Shown here in pieces: positions 21,122 to 31,370 of a DNA stretch of 64,000 bases. The notes under the pieces are model-generated. The model was not told the DNA's origin, made no database searches, and was given only the letters and a program-made list of their open reading frames with translations. This DNA comes from Scolanthus callimorphus (lineage: Eukaryota; Cnidaria; Anthozoa; Actiniaria; Edwardsiidae), in assembly GCA_033964015.1 (NCBI GenBank), contig CM066925.1:248001-312000 (forward strand), in the 5' to 3' direction. A program made the translations under genes and the position numbers. Position 1 is the stretch's first letter. Every line of letters starts with the position of its first letter.

Positions 21122-21885
21122 CGGACGGTACAAACTGCAGGTTGCAGGTTTTCAGGTTGCAAGTTTGGAAGCTTGCATATTTGAGTGATTTTATGTATGA
21201 GTGAGTGATTTTATGTACACATCAACTACGGCAGTGGCGTAATTGACCACGTGACCGTGGGAAAATTACGAATATCTCCTCAGCATTTATATGAACGGCA
21301 ATCAAACTTGGAGATAATCATGTTCAACACAAGGTCCAGCAAGTATTCACTAATTATAGACAATGACGTCATTTACCACGTGACCGTGGGAGCATTACGA
21401 ATATCTCCTCAGCATGTATATGAACGGCAATCAAACTTGGAGATAACGCTACTTTAGCAAGTACACATTAATTACGGGCCACATGACCGTGGGAAAATTA
21501 TGAATATCTCCATTTAGTTCATGGTTCTCACTCGATTATTCTCTATAATCTGATCAAATTTCAATTCTATCAAACCGGATAAAATAATTTGAGAATTCCA
21601 GAATATCCATCAGGGTGGTTTTCAAAGAGACCCCATAAAGTGTGTTGCCTTTGCATTGACCTTCATAATTATCTTGCTGCAGCTCCAGGGAACACTTCAA
21701 CTGTGTAATAATGAAGGCTAGTCCAGCAAGTTCATGTAAATACTAAGGAGATATTCGTAATTTTCCCACGGTCACGTGGTCAATTACGTCACTGCCGTAG
21801 TTAATGTGTACATAAAGTCACTCATACATAAAATCACTCACATCTGCACGCTTGCAAACCTGCAACCCGCAGTTTGTACCGTCCG
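21122..21885. mobile_element. 764-bp foldback element with tandem interior
   Basis: The ends CGGACGGTACAAACTGC match in reverse at 21869-21885. The flanks CAGATCACGG and CAGAACACGG (21112-21121, 21886-21895) are a near-perfect 10-bp direct repeat, so a 9-10 bp target duplication. Inside are two units 129 bp apart (21251, 21380) and a shorter third, each with GTGACCGTGGG and GAATATCTCC. The right arm repeats the outer 120 bp in reverse. It is inserted in the LTR retrotransposon. Confidence 0.75.
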
Positions 21886-22294
21886 CAGAACACGGTCGAC
21901 AAAAAGGTGTTATATCAACATGAGTCATCAATCAAATCAAGTACAAGCTCGCCATCAAACATTACACAAAGACGAAAGGAATCAAGAAAAGAGAAACCCC
22001 TTACATTTAGAACGAAGAAAGTATCTAATGCAAGTAGAAATAAGAACCGACAAGAAAGAAAAACGAAGAAGAATCAGTCCAAAGATCCAAAGACAGCACA
22101 GAAACAACTAGAAGTCAAGATCAATACACTACAAAGAGTGCAACAGCCGAAGACAAACGCGAGAGAAATCATATTTACTATACTACTCTTTCTGCCGCCG
22201 TGCAAGAAAAGAAAGAAAGGGACTTAATGGGGTTTTAAGCTGACAATTGTACCCGGCAATCTAATTCATTCTTCAAGTAACAAACTAAGGCATT

Positions 22295-22643
22295 GTCCAC
22301 ACTAACGCGTTTTCAAATGTATTCGTTTTCAAACTAATACAGATTCGCAGCGTGTTAGTGTGGACGGGAGATTTAGCTCCAAACAAGCAATCTGTTTTTA
22401 TTTGATTTGGCGTGTAAAGGACAGTCTGAAATTAGTGGTAGAGTTGACGTCATCGTTTTGTTTTTATCCGGATTCAACCGTCCACACTAAAACGAGATGT
22501 ATACGGATTCGTTTTGATTCACTTTCGAGAGCGTTTCCAAAGTTATACGGATTCGATGAAAACGATCAGCGTGTTAGTGTGGACGGAAGGCCTAACCGTA
22601 TCAAAAAGTATACGGATTCAAACGAAAACGCGTTAGTGTGGAC
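22295..22643. mobile_element. Cluster of GTCCACACTAACGCG inverted repeats
   Basis: GTCCACACTAACGCGTTTTC at 22295 pairs with its complement ending 22643. Further copies of GTGTTAGTGTGGACGG occur at about 22352 and 22571, with an opposite copy at 22480. This reads as two or three small MITEs of one family side by side. Boundaries and duplications are not clean. Confidence 0.6.
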
Positions 22644-22784
22644 GGGGTCTAACTGTCGGCCCGGGAGGATGTCGAGAATATAATCAATGGAATAATAATT
22701 AGAACAATAATTAGTGACGTAATTGAACAGTATCAATGGATACTTTGAGAATTGTATAGTCACAGTACTTAATTCTTAATAATA

Positions 22785-24639
22785 GCGGAGCTCCAGCGCG
22801 GGCCGAGCGGAGCACCATACCTAAGGGAAAAACGTATACCATCGAGTTGATTTTTGAACGTCACGGGCATTTTGGATCATTTTGATGACGTCATTGATGG
22901 CGTGAGGGAACGTGACTTTGGTGTAGAGTTCCTCTGATGGTCTTTGAAAGTTTGTCCAAGTTTGGCTTCTAGAGAAGCTTCCCTTCGGGAGATATGATTT
23001 TTTCTTTATTTTTCTGGTATTAAACCTATAGTGTCCGCCGTCCGTCCGTCCGTCCGCCGTCCGTCGTCCGTGTACACATGGGAACCCTGTGGTATGCAAA
23101 GAAAAAATTATATCTCCTCAAGGGAACATGCTAAGACAGCCATACTTGGGATATTTTGTCTATGCCACAAGGGGGGTGCTGTAGCACGGTCACGTGATGT
23201 GACGTCATCGATGACGTCATCTATGCTTGAAAAATGAATATCTCGTGAAGAGAAGACTCTAAAACAACCAAACTTGGGTAGTGTGGTCTAGGTCACCAGA
23301 TGAGCGAAATGAAGTGGTCACGTGATGTGACGTCATAGATGACGTCATCTATGCTTGAAAAATGAATATCTCGTGAAGAGAAGACTCTAAAACAACCAAA
23401 CTTGGGTAGTGTGGTCTTGGTCACCAGATGAGCGAAATGAAGTGGTCACGTGATGTGACGTCATCGATGACGTCATCTATGCTTGAAAAATGAATATCTC
23501 GTGAAGAGAAGACTCTAAAACAACCAAACTTGGGTAGTGTGGTCTAGGTCACCAGATGAGCGAAATGAAGTTGTCACGTGATGTGACGTCATCGATGACG
23601 TAATCTATGCTTGAAAAATGAATATCTCGTCAAGAGAAGACTCTAGAACAACCAAACTTGGGTAGTGTGGTCTAGGTCACCAGATGAGCAAAATGAAGTG
23701 GTCACGTGATGTGACGTCATCGATGACGTCATCTATGCTTGAAAAAATAATATCTCGTGAAGGGAAAACTCTAAAAGAACCAAACTTGGGTAGTGTGGTC
23801 TAGGTCACCAGATGAGCGAAATGAAGTGGTCACGTGATATGACGTCATCGATGACGTCATCTATGCTTGAAAAATGAATATCTCGTGAAGAGAAGACTCT
23901 AAAACAACCAAACTTGGGCAGTGTGGTCTTGGTCACCAGATGAGCGAAATGAAGTGGTCACGTGATGTGACGTCACCGATGACGTCATCTATGCTTGAAA
24001 AATGAATATCTCGTCAAGAGAAGATTCTAGAACAACCAAACTTGGGTAGTGTGGTCTTGGTCACCAGATGAGCGAAATGAAGTGGTCACGTGATGTGACG
24101 TCATCGATGACGTCATCTATGCTTGAAAAATGAATATCTCGTGAAGAGAAGACTCTAAAACAACCAAACTTGGGTAGTGTGGTCTAGGTCACCAGATGAG
24201 CGAAATGAAGTGGTCACGTGATGTGACGTCACCGATGACGTCATCTATGCTTGAAAAATGAATATCTCGTCAAGAGAAGATTCTAGAACAACCAAACTTG
24301 GGTAGTGTGGTCTAGGTCACCAGATGAGCAAAATGAAGTGGTCACGTGATGTGACGTCCTCGATGACGTCATCTATGCTTGAAAAAATAATATCTCAAGA
24401 AGGGAAAACTCTAAAAGAACCAAACTTGGGTAGTGTAGTCTAGGCCACCATATGATCGAAATGAAGTGGTCACGTGATATGACGTCATCGATGACGTCAT
24501 CTATGCTTGAAAATTTAATATCTCGTGAAGACTCTAAAGCAACCATATAAACCATGTACACATGGGAATCCCTTTCATTCACATAGAAAATTTTATAACC
24601 AGGAGCTCCGCTTTTAGCCAGTGGCTAAATCTATATATT
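22785..24639 (+). mobile_element. GCGGAGCTCC-family element, copy B
   Basis: Its 5' part (22785-23190) is nearly identical to copy A, except that the 5' hairpin has lost one arm. The 3' end has the same GGAGCTCCGC, TTTAGCCAGTGGCTAAA and TCTATATATT. The interior is dominated by the 128-bp array. TGTACACATGGGAA occurs near both ends (about 23070 and 24555). No coding capacity is seen. The small frames at 23031 and 24373 come from the repeats. Confidence 0.7.
23201..24540 (+). repeat. 128-bp tandem array, eleven unit starts
   Basis: Unit starts at 23201, 23329, 23457, 23585, 23713, 23841, 23969, 24097, 24225, 24353 and 24481 are all exactly 128 bp apart, so indels are nearly absent. Most units carry TGACGTCATCGATGACGTCA and GTCACGTGATG. 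The inner segment reads GAATATCTCGTGAAGAGAAG then ACCAAACTTGGGTAGTG. Substitution patterns suggest blocks of two units were copied together (for example, the CACCGATG variant at 23969 and 24225). Confidence 0.95.
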
Positions 24640-24940
24640 AAAATATTATACAGTACTGACTATGTACAATGCACACTCTTTCTTGTAAATAGAATTTGAA
24701 CAATTGTTCCAAGCTGTATGAATATAAATAATTCATAAGTATTTTAAGAAATAATTGTTAATTATAAATAAATTAATATTCTGAATTTTTTATTGAAAAT
24801 AAAAATAGTAATTTATTCATTGAATTTTTGTGCCAGCAGACTCTTTAACTCTGTGTGCAAATTGCCTATCTCAAGCCGTGTGATGTTTACTCACAAATAA
24901 TTTAAAAAAAAAATAGCCCTAAAATGTGTATACATCTATT
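24640..24940. other. A-T rich spacer, nothing recognised
   Basis: Strongly A-T rich DNA between copy B and the SWIM-domain gene. No feature is supported. Confidence 0.4.
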
Positions 24941-26420
24941 TCAATTAATGTTGCTCTTTGTGAAACTCAGTCCATTATAGCATGAGGATATTATGCTCCA
25001 TGATTGTAGGCCGATTGTTTTATCTGGATGTGGATGATTCCTTTCTATCTCTAGACTGTCAGCATGTGTAGCAGCCACTTTGTTCTTGGTAATTATTTCC
25101 AATTGTTCCAGAGAAAGTACAATAGCTGGGTCAGTTGCTTCGTCAAGTGTTTTCAATACACCTGCCCTAACACTCTCAGTATTTAAGTGAAATAAAACTT
25201 TCTTTTTGTTCTCTGGAGTTTTCCTGGATGGTAGGTTCTGGCAGTATGTATTATAATCAAATGGTTTACAAGCATGGTCATCAAGTACAAGGGCTAATGG
25301 TGAAGTATCGTCCAGGCTGTCTCTCAGTCGTTTTAGATCCGATTGTACTACTTTCTCCGCAAAAGTAGGAGCAGGGTTATAACCTTCTCTACTTCCCTGA
25401 CAAGAGGTCGCTGTCACCCAACTTCATCTTTCTGATAATCGGCCTGTTCAAACACTAAGTCCTCAAAAAGCACAGCCCCCCTTCGCTCAGGACACAACGA
25501 AGGCACATTCCAGGACATCAGCTTTTCAGTACATCTGAACCGGCACCTCATCTAACTCAAGTTCTCGATAGTCAAGTAGTTGGAATAAAAATGTAAATGT
25601 AAATGTAAATGTAAATGATTTATTTTAAGTCGATAACGTGGGAGTAGTCACCCAATCTCCCGAGCTAGAAGCTCATGTATGAAACGCTCGACCATGTTAG
25701 TATGAGTGTGAGCCCTATACACTGGGGATGGTCACTCCCGCGTCCCCGTGGTTCTTTAACGTCCCTCTGGTTCCGGTTAGTGTAGTGTATGTGAGAGACG
25801 GGACCTACGGTTTAACGTCCTTATCCGAGAAGACGCGAAGGTCTAACCATTTGCAGATATTAGGGCAAAGGCAGCACCTTCTCCTCAATTATTAGAAAAA
25901 GACCCTGAGTGTTGGCCCGGCCGGGGTTTGAACTCCCAACCTCCCGCACATAAGCCCGGCGCTCTACCACTGCGCTAACCGGTCGTCGGTAAATAAAAGG
26001 GCAGCTACATGCTTACAACAGCCTCCTTTTCCTGCTGGACAACCGCAGCTTGAATGCACCACTTTTCCCGATGGGCTGGCAAGATGGACGTAAACTGTAT
26101 AGTCTTCTTTCTTCATATGAGCATTTACTTTGCCTCGCACTAAAAAATTGCACTGTTCACCCATTTGAACTTTAGACTTTACAAGAATCTCCGAGGCATA
26201 CCCAGATTTAAATAACTGATAGCCTAACTTCTTGTGACGAGAAGCTCCTTTTGGTCTATTGTCGATCGCTGATTCCGCACTGACAAGATGGTCTTCAACT
26301 TTTGTGTGTTATTTGTGTGTTATTTCCGGCAAATCTCTCAAACTTCGGGTCCACATAACAAATTTGATATCCTTGACTTGTTTTTGTGTTGTTTTTATAG
26401 ATTTTTCGATTTTTTTGGGT
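24941..26420 (-). pseudogene. SWIM zinc-finger protein gene fragment, split by a SINE
   Basis: Reading leftward from about 26420: a segment ending SLRDLPEITHK, then VEDHLVSAESAI, GASRHKKLGYQLF, and a SWIM domain with SSCGCPAGKGGCCKHVAALL (CxC...CxH, near 26040). The SINE at 25591-25991 enters right after LLF. Beyond it the frame continues LFQLLDYRELELDEVP, then, after further shifts, MSWNVPSLCPERRGAVLFED and the long frame 25417-24941. SWIM proteins of this layout are common in cnidarian repeats, often next to a YqaJ-type nuclease; no nuclease is seen here. An 11-bp duplication (AAATAACACAC, about 26308-26330 on the complement) adds a frameshift and stop. Clearly inactive. Confidence 0.7.
25591..25991 (-). 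mobile_element. tRNA-derived SINE
   Basis: On the minus strand the head reads TTAGCGCAGTGGTAGAGCGC (A box) and GGGAGTTCAAACCCC (B box), as in a tRNA-type Pol III promoter (about 25910-25980 on the plus strand). The tail is a run of CATTTA-type repeats at 25591-25615. AATAAAA flanks it at 25584-25590 and 25992-25998. It interrupts the SWIM-domain coding sequence. A real tRNA is unlikely because the body extends 400 bp and ends in a repeat tail. Confidence 0.85.
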
Positions 26421-26485
26421 ATTTCTTATGTATTTTTGGGGGGCGAATTGAATAGCAACATGACGCCCGCCGTGTTGTTTACATG

Positions 26486-26497
26486 GCCGCCATCTTG
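26486..26497 (-). promoter_or_regulatory. YY1-like site upstream of the SWIM gene
   Basis: The minus strand reads CAAGATGGCGGC, a good match to the YY1 consensus found just inside the start of many transposon and TATA-less transcripts. It is about 70-200 bp upstream of the first SWIM-gene coding sequence. Similar AAGATGGCGG sites occur near 38691 and 41348. Confidence 0.4.
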
Positions 26498-26870
26498 AAT
26501 AAGTTACCACAACTACCGTCACGCATTTCGCGCATCGCTTATAGCTGGAATTGGCTATTACTGGAATCCTGGAACTGCCCCGAAAAAGCAAGGAAGAGAT
26601 ATGTCCAATTAAATGGATTCTAGATAAACTTCCCTGGAAACAAGACACATTGTTTTATTATGATACGTGTCGTAAGTGCCTTTTGTATTTGTCGGGAATT
26701 AAAAAGAAAATCGCGGAGCGATTGAAACATTTATTTACAAAATATAATCAGCCCGCACTAGTCAAGAAATTCGACTGTTTTCAGAGCCACCCACATTTGA
26801 AGAGTCACGACTCCATTGCTTCTGGAGTAAAATTTAAAGTGTCAATAAAATATAATAATAACACTGTTTT

Positions 26871-27038
26871 CAGGGGCGTACGCAGGATTTTAAAAAGTTG
26901 CTGTCACAGCCTCGGACGGACACATGATTTTGCAAATCTACAGTCCAAGCTCATGAATGCATACAGTACCTGTATCAAAGTCACCTCCAAACATTTGCAG
27001 TCCCGTTCTTGCAGGCCTATAGGCTGCGTACGCCACTG
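26871..27038. mobile_element. 168-bp hAT-like MITE
   Basis: The ends CAGGGGCGTACGCAG and CAGTGGCGTACGCAG (right end in reverse) fit the CAGNG rule of hAT elements. No clean 8-bp duplication is visible. The open frame at 26551-27066 runs through it and is therefore not a real protein as drawn. Confidence 0.6.
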
Positions 27039-28073
27039 GTTTTTTGCACCTTCCTCCAAGAACTAAAAAAAGCAATTTTAATTCTGCGGAGCTCCTCGGC
27101 GCCCGCGAAGCGGAGCCCCATAGCTACATGCAGGAGAGGAAGGAACAAAACAAAAGTGTATATGCATCGACCAATTCTGTTATAGACTTCCGGTTGTGTG
27201 TCCGTCCGTCGTCGCACAGGCAACCCACCAGTTTTGAGCGGGAAAACGGACACACGCGCGGGCTTGAATTTTATTTAGTTGGCGATTTTTATTTGAAAAG
27301 GGATTTTTTCTTTATTAGAAATTTTGTTATTTTTCTTCGTATGATATGGTTTGAATTTTCGAAAAGTGAAGGATTTTTTTTCTTGTTCTTCATCTAAAAC
27401 GGAAACGTTTCTGAAACAAGCTGTCATATCAAGGTATTTTAGACTACACGTCAAATTTACCGGGATAAAGTCGAGACAGATATGTGGATGAACACAGGAG
27501 TTTGACGAAGAAAGCAGCAAAGTCAGAAGTCGGGGCCGGGAGAGAGAAGAACCAGCAGCGAGCGAAGGACATGTCGGAAGACAAAACGACCGCTCGATCG
27601 AGAGAGAACGGGAAATTAATGTCTTTAGTAGGAGGATTGTGGTAATGCACTAGCCAACATGTCGAAACCTGAAGATGATAAAAAGGCAGAGACTAAATAA
27701 AACGGGGAGAAAGTGTCCAGAACATTTCTCGGAGTCTCAGAGGAAAGATAGAACTACAGCGCGAGATAACCGAAGGTCGAAACTCGGAAGACAGACTGTC
27801 GTCGAGCCGTGAAGTGACAGGGAAAAATATTCTCAAGGTACGAAACGTTTAAATATAACCCTAGTTTTAACAAAGTTTTAACTTTTAACTTTAAAAAGTT
27901 TAACTTAACTTTAAAAGGTTTTCATTCCAGTTTTTTCGCGCCCCGGTGGCTCGCTACGCTAGTTGGAAAATGATGAAAGTTCATTGAAACGATCGCGGAA
28001 ATCGTGGCTGCTCGAGAGATTTGCGTTAGTTTTTTGTTTGAGAATTCCAAGTGGAATATCGTCGCATGCTTAA

Positions 28074-28160
28074 AGGCCCATACGCGACCGGGAACCTTTG
28101 CGCTTTGTTTTCAATTGGATCTATTGTCATTTCAACAGCTGTGATTGGCTGATACTGTAA
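28074..28160 (+). mobile_element. TTAA-type MITE, partial third copy
   Basis: TTAA at 28070-28073 is followed by AGGCCCATACGCGACCGGGA and CCTTTGCGC then CAATTGGATCTATTG, matching the left half of the copies at 17155 and 20293. The right end is not found. Confidence 0.6.
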
Positions 28161-28584
28161 GTCCCAAGGGGTTCCTATTGTTCTTCGCATTTCAAAAGTT
28201 CAAACTGAAAATTTGCATAGTTTTTTCAACTGCGTTTTATTCTCTGTGAGCCTGCAAAGCGACTTGGGTGCTTATGGGCCTTCAAGTGATTCTACTTCCG
28301 TTGCCATAGCTTTGAGTGATATTGTACTTGGGGAGAATTTATTTATGGCAGCCATCTTGAATGAATTGAACGTCATCGAACTTTACTTTTTGGTCATCAA
28401 AAACTATGCAATCTCCAAACTCCTCCAAACTTCCGATGAGGCAATGGTACAGTAATTATTCTTGAATTTACTAACCTGTTGTTCTTAGAATTTTGAAATA
28501 TTTTATACATTTCGCTGAGGTTTTTCTGAGGAAATTCTTGACTGCTTGTTTTTGTAGGTTTCCAAGATATTTTCTGGCTATAAT

Positions 28585-29436
28585 GCTTGTATCAGCGGCT
28601 TCCCCCAGGGGGTGACCCCCGGGGAATAAGGGGGCTTTGTTGAGATTTGTAAGCAAATCTTGCCCGAGGGGGAAGGGATTTTTGTGGCTTTTGTACATAT
28701 CGCCTATTACCCACGGGATTTGTTTGGAGAAAAGGCAAATGAGATAGACAAGTTTGTGCGCTTTTTCTGTAGTGCATAATAATGTTAAGGTATAGCATAC
28801 CCATACATATTATCCGGAGAGTCAATTTATTATACACACGAGTCATGAGATTTGTATATCGCCTCGCCTGTATATTGCACGCGAATCATGTATTAGCAAT
28901 GGCTAATTATTGTGAATCAAGTCACAATCAATCAGAATCAATCTGGAGAAAGTCTGGTGCAAGACCTATTTACTCCCATTCACAGAAACAGGTCAAATTT
29001 TCCGTATTTTTTAAAATTATTATTATTATTTTCATCTTTACTTAAAAAATACTCTCGCATTTGCGAAATTCAACAGGAAAAAGCTGACAGTAAATAGGTC
29101 AGATTTTTTTCTGGATCCGCGTTTGTTAATGATGGGACATCACAGTAATGTTTTGGGAGTGACAGCTTTTGTTGTTCATCTTATCATGTAGGGTAGGAAC
29201 ACTTTAATTTGACGAACTTTGTGCGTTTTTCTTGAACACTTCATGTTGGCGAACATTTTCTTGAAATAATCACGAACGTCTCGTGTGTATTGCATAACTG
29301 TTTATTGAAAACTTCATATCCCCAGGGGTAGGGATTTTGTCACTATTTTATGTCCCATACCCAGGATTTTAAGCTTTTTGATTGGACCTTATGACAAATC
29401 CCCCTGGGTCCCCTGGGGGAAGCCGCTGATACAAGC
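28585..29436. mobile_element. 852-bp element with GCTTGTATCAGCGGCTTCCC ends
   Basis: GCTTGTATCAGCGGCTTCCC at 28585 matches its complement ending at 29436. The inner parts of both ends carry CCCCTGGG-type runs. The flanks share only ATAA-like bases, so the target duplication is unsure. No protein is seen. Confidence 0.7.
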
Positions 29437-29906
29437 ATAAAAGGGAGTGCTTCACAGTGTTTTCCACATGTAACAGGCAAGTGGAGATTTTAATCATAGA
29501 CTAATAGATTATTTTGTTTCACTGTCGGAAGACACGAACATTTTCAAGTACATCTTGTAGGATACCAACCTCAGTTGTAGCGCAAGTTTTGAGTTTATAT
29601 TTGTAGGCTCCCAAAACCACACATGCTCTGGAAAAAATCACATTGAAAATATCAAAGTACCTTATCAAGACGCTCGAGATGTACTGCACAGTTTAGCCAC
29701 CTCTAAAAATATCCTTTTTTTGGTCACCCAATGGGGAAATTATTCACCATCAACGAAGAATACCAAACACCGATATTGCCGAACTTGTAGAGTTTGTATT
29801 ACTTCCTTACAATAAAGACATACCTGGCCCGACAGGTTCTAGAACTTTCCTCTCCGGGCTAGCAGAATTAGGAATCAATAAGAGATTAATCCAAAACAAA
29901 GCGGCT

Positions 29907-30374
29907 TTGAGTAATATGATAAACTACGAAAATGCGACTACACAAAACGAGCAGTCTAGTGACGAAGAAGAAGCTGAAGAGGCTAGTGACGTGGAAACTG
30001 ACGAGCAATCTACAGGCGAACAAAGTAGCACAGAAACTGATTCAGAGGAAGAAGAAAATCAAGAGGGTAGAGGAAGTTCAGGGGATATTGAAAAGAAAGT
30101 GAATAACTACTGCGAAGATTGTCAGGGCGAAAATGTGTACTGCATTGACATTGGTGGCTGTCCAAAGTGTTTATGGCATGATACGGTACCGGGGCTTTGT
30201 ACAAACAATTCTCTTTATCAATGCCCTGTTTGTCAAACACATTCCCGGTTTGGAAAAGTTTGGAAAGGGGCCTTTGTGCGGTGCTACGATTGCTTGGGAG
30301 GATCTTATTATCACAAGAAAACAGACGAGTGGGAGACACTGCGCCCTAGTAAACAAAACACAAGTTCAGACTGA
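29907..30374 (+). CDS. Acidic protein with a CxxC zinc-ribbon domain, function unknown
   Basis: 155 residues from the first ATG. Residues about 15-60 are very acidic (SSDEEEAEEASDVETDEQST type). Residues about 70-140 carry four paired-cysteine motifs: YCEDC, GCPKC, QCPVC and RCYDC, with further cysteines, so one or two zinc ribbons. Upstream, 29785-29906 is open in the same frame (TDIAELVEFVLLPYNKD and GSRTFLSGLAELGINKRLI), so the real protein probably starts earlier. 29600-29770 has a related-looking frame (VPYQDARDVLHSL) one base out of phase, suggesting a frameshift or a missed intron. A poly(A) signal AATAAA follows at about 30470. I do not recognise the family. It faces the PC4-like gene. 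Confidence 0.55.
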   Translation: MSNMINYENATTQNEQSSDEEEAEEASDVETDEQSTGEQSSTETDSEEEENQEGRGSSGDIEKKVNNYCEDCQGENVYCIDIGGCPKCLWHDTVPGLCTNNSLYQCPVCQTHSRFGKVWKGAFVRCYDCLGGSYYHKKTDEWETLRPSKQNTSSD

Positions 30375-30776
30375 AAAGTATAATAAACGTTTTTACGCTT
30401 GTCCATAAAAACGATGTCTAGCTTAGTTCCTGTTTATACTTATTGTAATTTGTGTGCTGTAAAGTTATTAAATAAAAGACGCCAAAGAAACGAAGAACAC
30501 GCGTATTGGTCTTTATTAAAAACAAATAAATGAATCAGCCTCGTGGATTACCGTTTTTGATTAATATATCGCTTGATAAGCAAACAAATGTCTAAATAAG
30601 GTTTAACTAGGACACTATAGGACAGGTAGGACACGCATAATTTTAATTCTCTTCTCCAAATTATTTTTATTCTCTGTAGAAAAAAAAAACTTTAAATAAC
30701 CATTTTAATAAACAAACACAACAGCAATATCTGTTTTTGTCCAGGCGCCATTAACTAAATTAAATTTATTTATTTT

Positions 30777-31262
30777 TTAAAGAAAGAATGTTTTTTCGTC
30801 CGTTAAGAAAGTTTGACGCTTCTTGCACTGTGTTTTCGCGCTGCCATCAGAGTCCTCTTCTCTCGCTCGTTTAGGCGCTAATGTTGCTTCGTCCTCATCC
30901 AGGAATCGTGTCTTCTTTTGAGCTGGAGTTTTAGTAATATTCGGTGTTGGATTCTCTTCAAATTTATCAAGTTTGTTGTTTGCCATAAGCCCGGGATCGG
31001 ATTGAATCGCTGATAGCGCTGTTCCAGTTTCCCAAAGTTCGTTGATACAAGTTTTCAATGTCTCTAGTTCTTCCAGGTTAAGGCAAATTCCCTTTTGTGT
31101 AGGAATTAAAGGCTCTCCATAACAGTTTAAGACAAACTCGCGTATGTGAAATGTTGCTTTGCCAGCAAACAGACACACCGAAGCAAAATAATCCGTGTGA
31201 TCCCTTTTCCCTAACTTGTACAACACTTCGCCATGTCTCTCGTGAACAGCTGGGTTAGACAT
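30777..31262 (-). CDS. PC4-like single-strand DNA-binding protein
   Basis: 161 residues. Residues about 10-75 read LYKLGKRDHTDYFASVCLFA, then FHIREFVLNCYGEPLIPTQK, then GICLNLEELETLKTCI. This is the beta-sheet/helix order of the PC4/Sub1 domain, including the I-REF, a proline-lysine turn and KGI-L-L-EE signature. The rest is a polar, Lys/Arg-rich tail with KKTRFLDED and APKRAREED, suggesting nuclear targeting. PC4 proteins bind melted or single-stranded DNA as dimers and act in transcription and repair; plant and cnidarian homologues are also found in organelles and viruses. The frame is intact from ATG to stop. TTTATT on the plus strand at about 30763 gives a poly(A) signal on its own strand. 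It lies inside copy C, convergent with the zinc-ribbon gene. Confidence 0.7.
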   Translation of the reverse strand: MSNPAVHERHGEVLYKLGKRDHTDYFASVCLFAGKATFHIREFVLNCYGEPLIPTQKGICLNLEELETLKTCINELWETGTALSAIQSDPGLMANNKLDKFEENPTPNITKTPAQKKTRFLDEDEATLAPKRAREEDSDGSAKTQCKKRQTFLTDEKTFFL

Positions 31263-31266
31263 AATA

Positions 31267-31370
31267 ATAAAATAAAACGACCTTGTGCGTCTTCAAGAGT
31301 AGGAAGGAATAAAACGACCTTGTGCGTCTTCGAAGTAGGAAGGAATAACGACCTAATGCGTCTCTTTAAT
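31267..31370. promoter_or_regulatory. Three direct repeats just upstream of the PC4-like gene
   Basis: On the plus strand, AAAACGACCTTGTGCGTCTT followed by GTAGGAAGG occurs twice, then a decayed CGACCTAATGCGTCTC copy, at about 36-38 bp spacing. The block starts immediately before the PC4-like ATG (complement of 31260-31262). They could be promoter elements or binding sites for an element-encoded protein. Confidence 0.5.

Larger units (their letters stand above)
20430..22731 (+). mobile_element. Small non-autonomous LTR retrotransposon
   Basis: The 5' LTR is 20430-20580 (TGTCGAG to TCTGACA) with a poly(A) signal near 20537. It is followed at once by a primer-binding site. The 3' LTR starts at 22670 after GGCCCGGGAGGA, a short polypurine tract, and matches the first 62 bases of the 5' LTR before it breaks off near 22731. 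The inside holds a broken gag-like region (20655-21110) and no pol. It has been hit by a foldback element (21122-21885) and a cluster of small inverted repeats (22295-22643). Confidence 0.8.

Noticed and set aside
23201..24540. Possible CRISPR array (regular repeats)
   Set aside because: Units are 128 bp of near-identical sequence with no unique spacers, in a eukaryotic context.
25900..25985. Possible tRNA gene on the minus strand
   Set aside because: A and B boxes are present, but the sequence continues into a 400-bp body with a repeat tail and target duplication, so it is a SINE.
26551..27066. 171-residue plus-strand frame
   Set aside because: Its last third is a hAT-like MITE; the first part matches nothing recognisable and lacks gene context.
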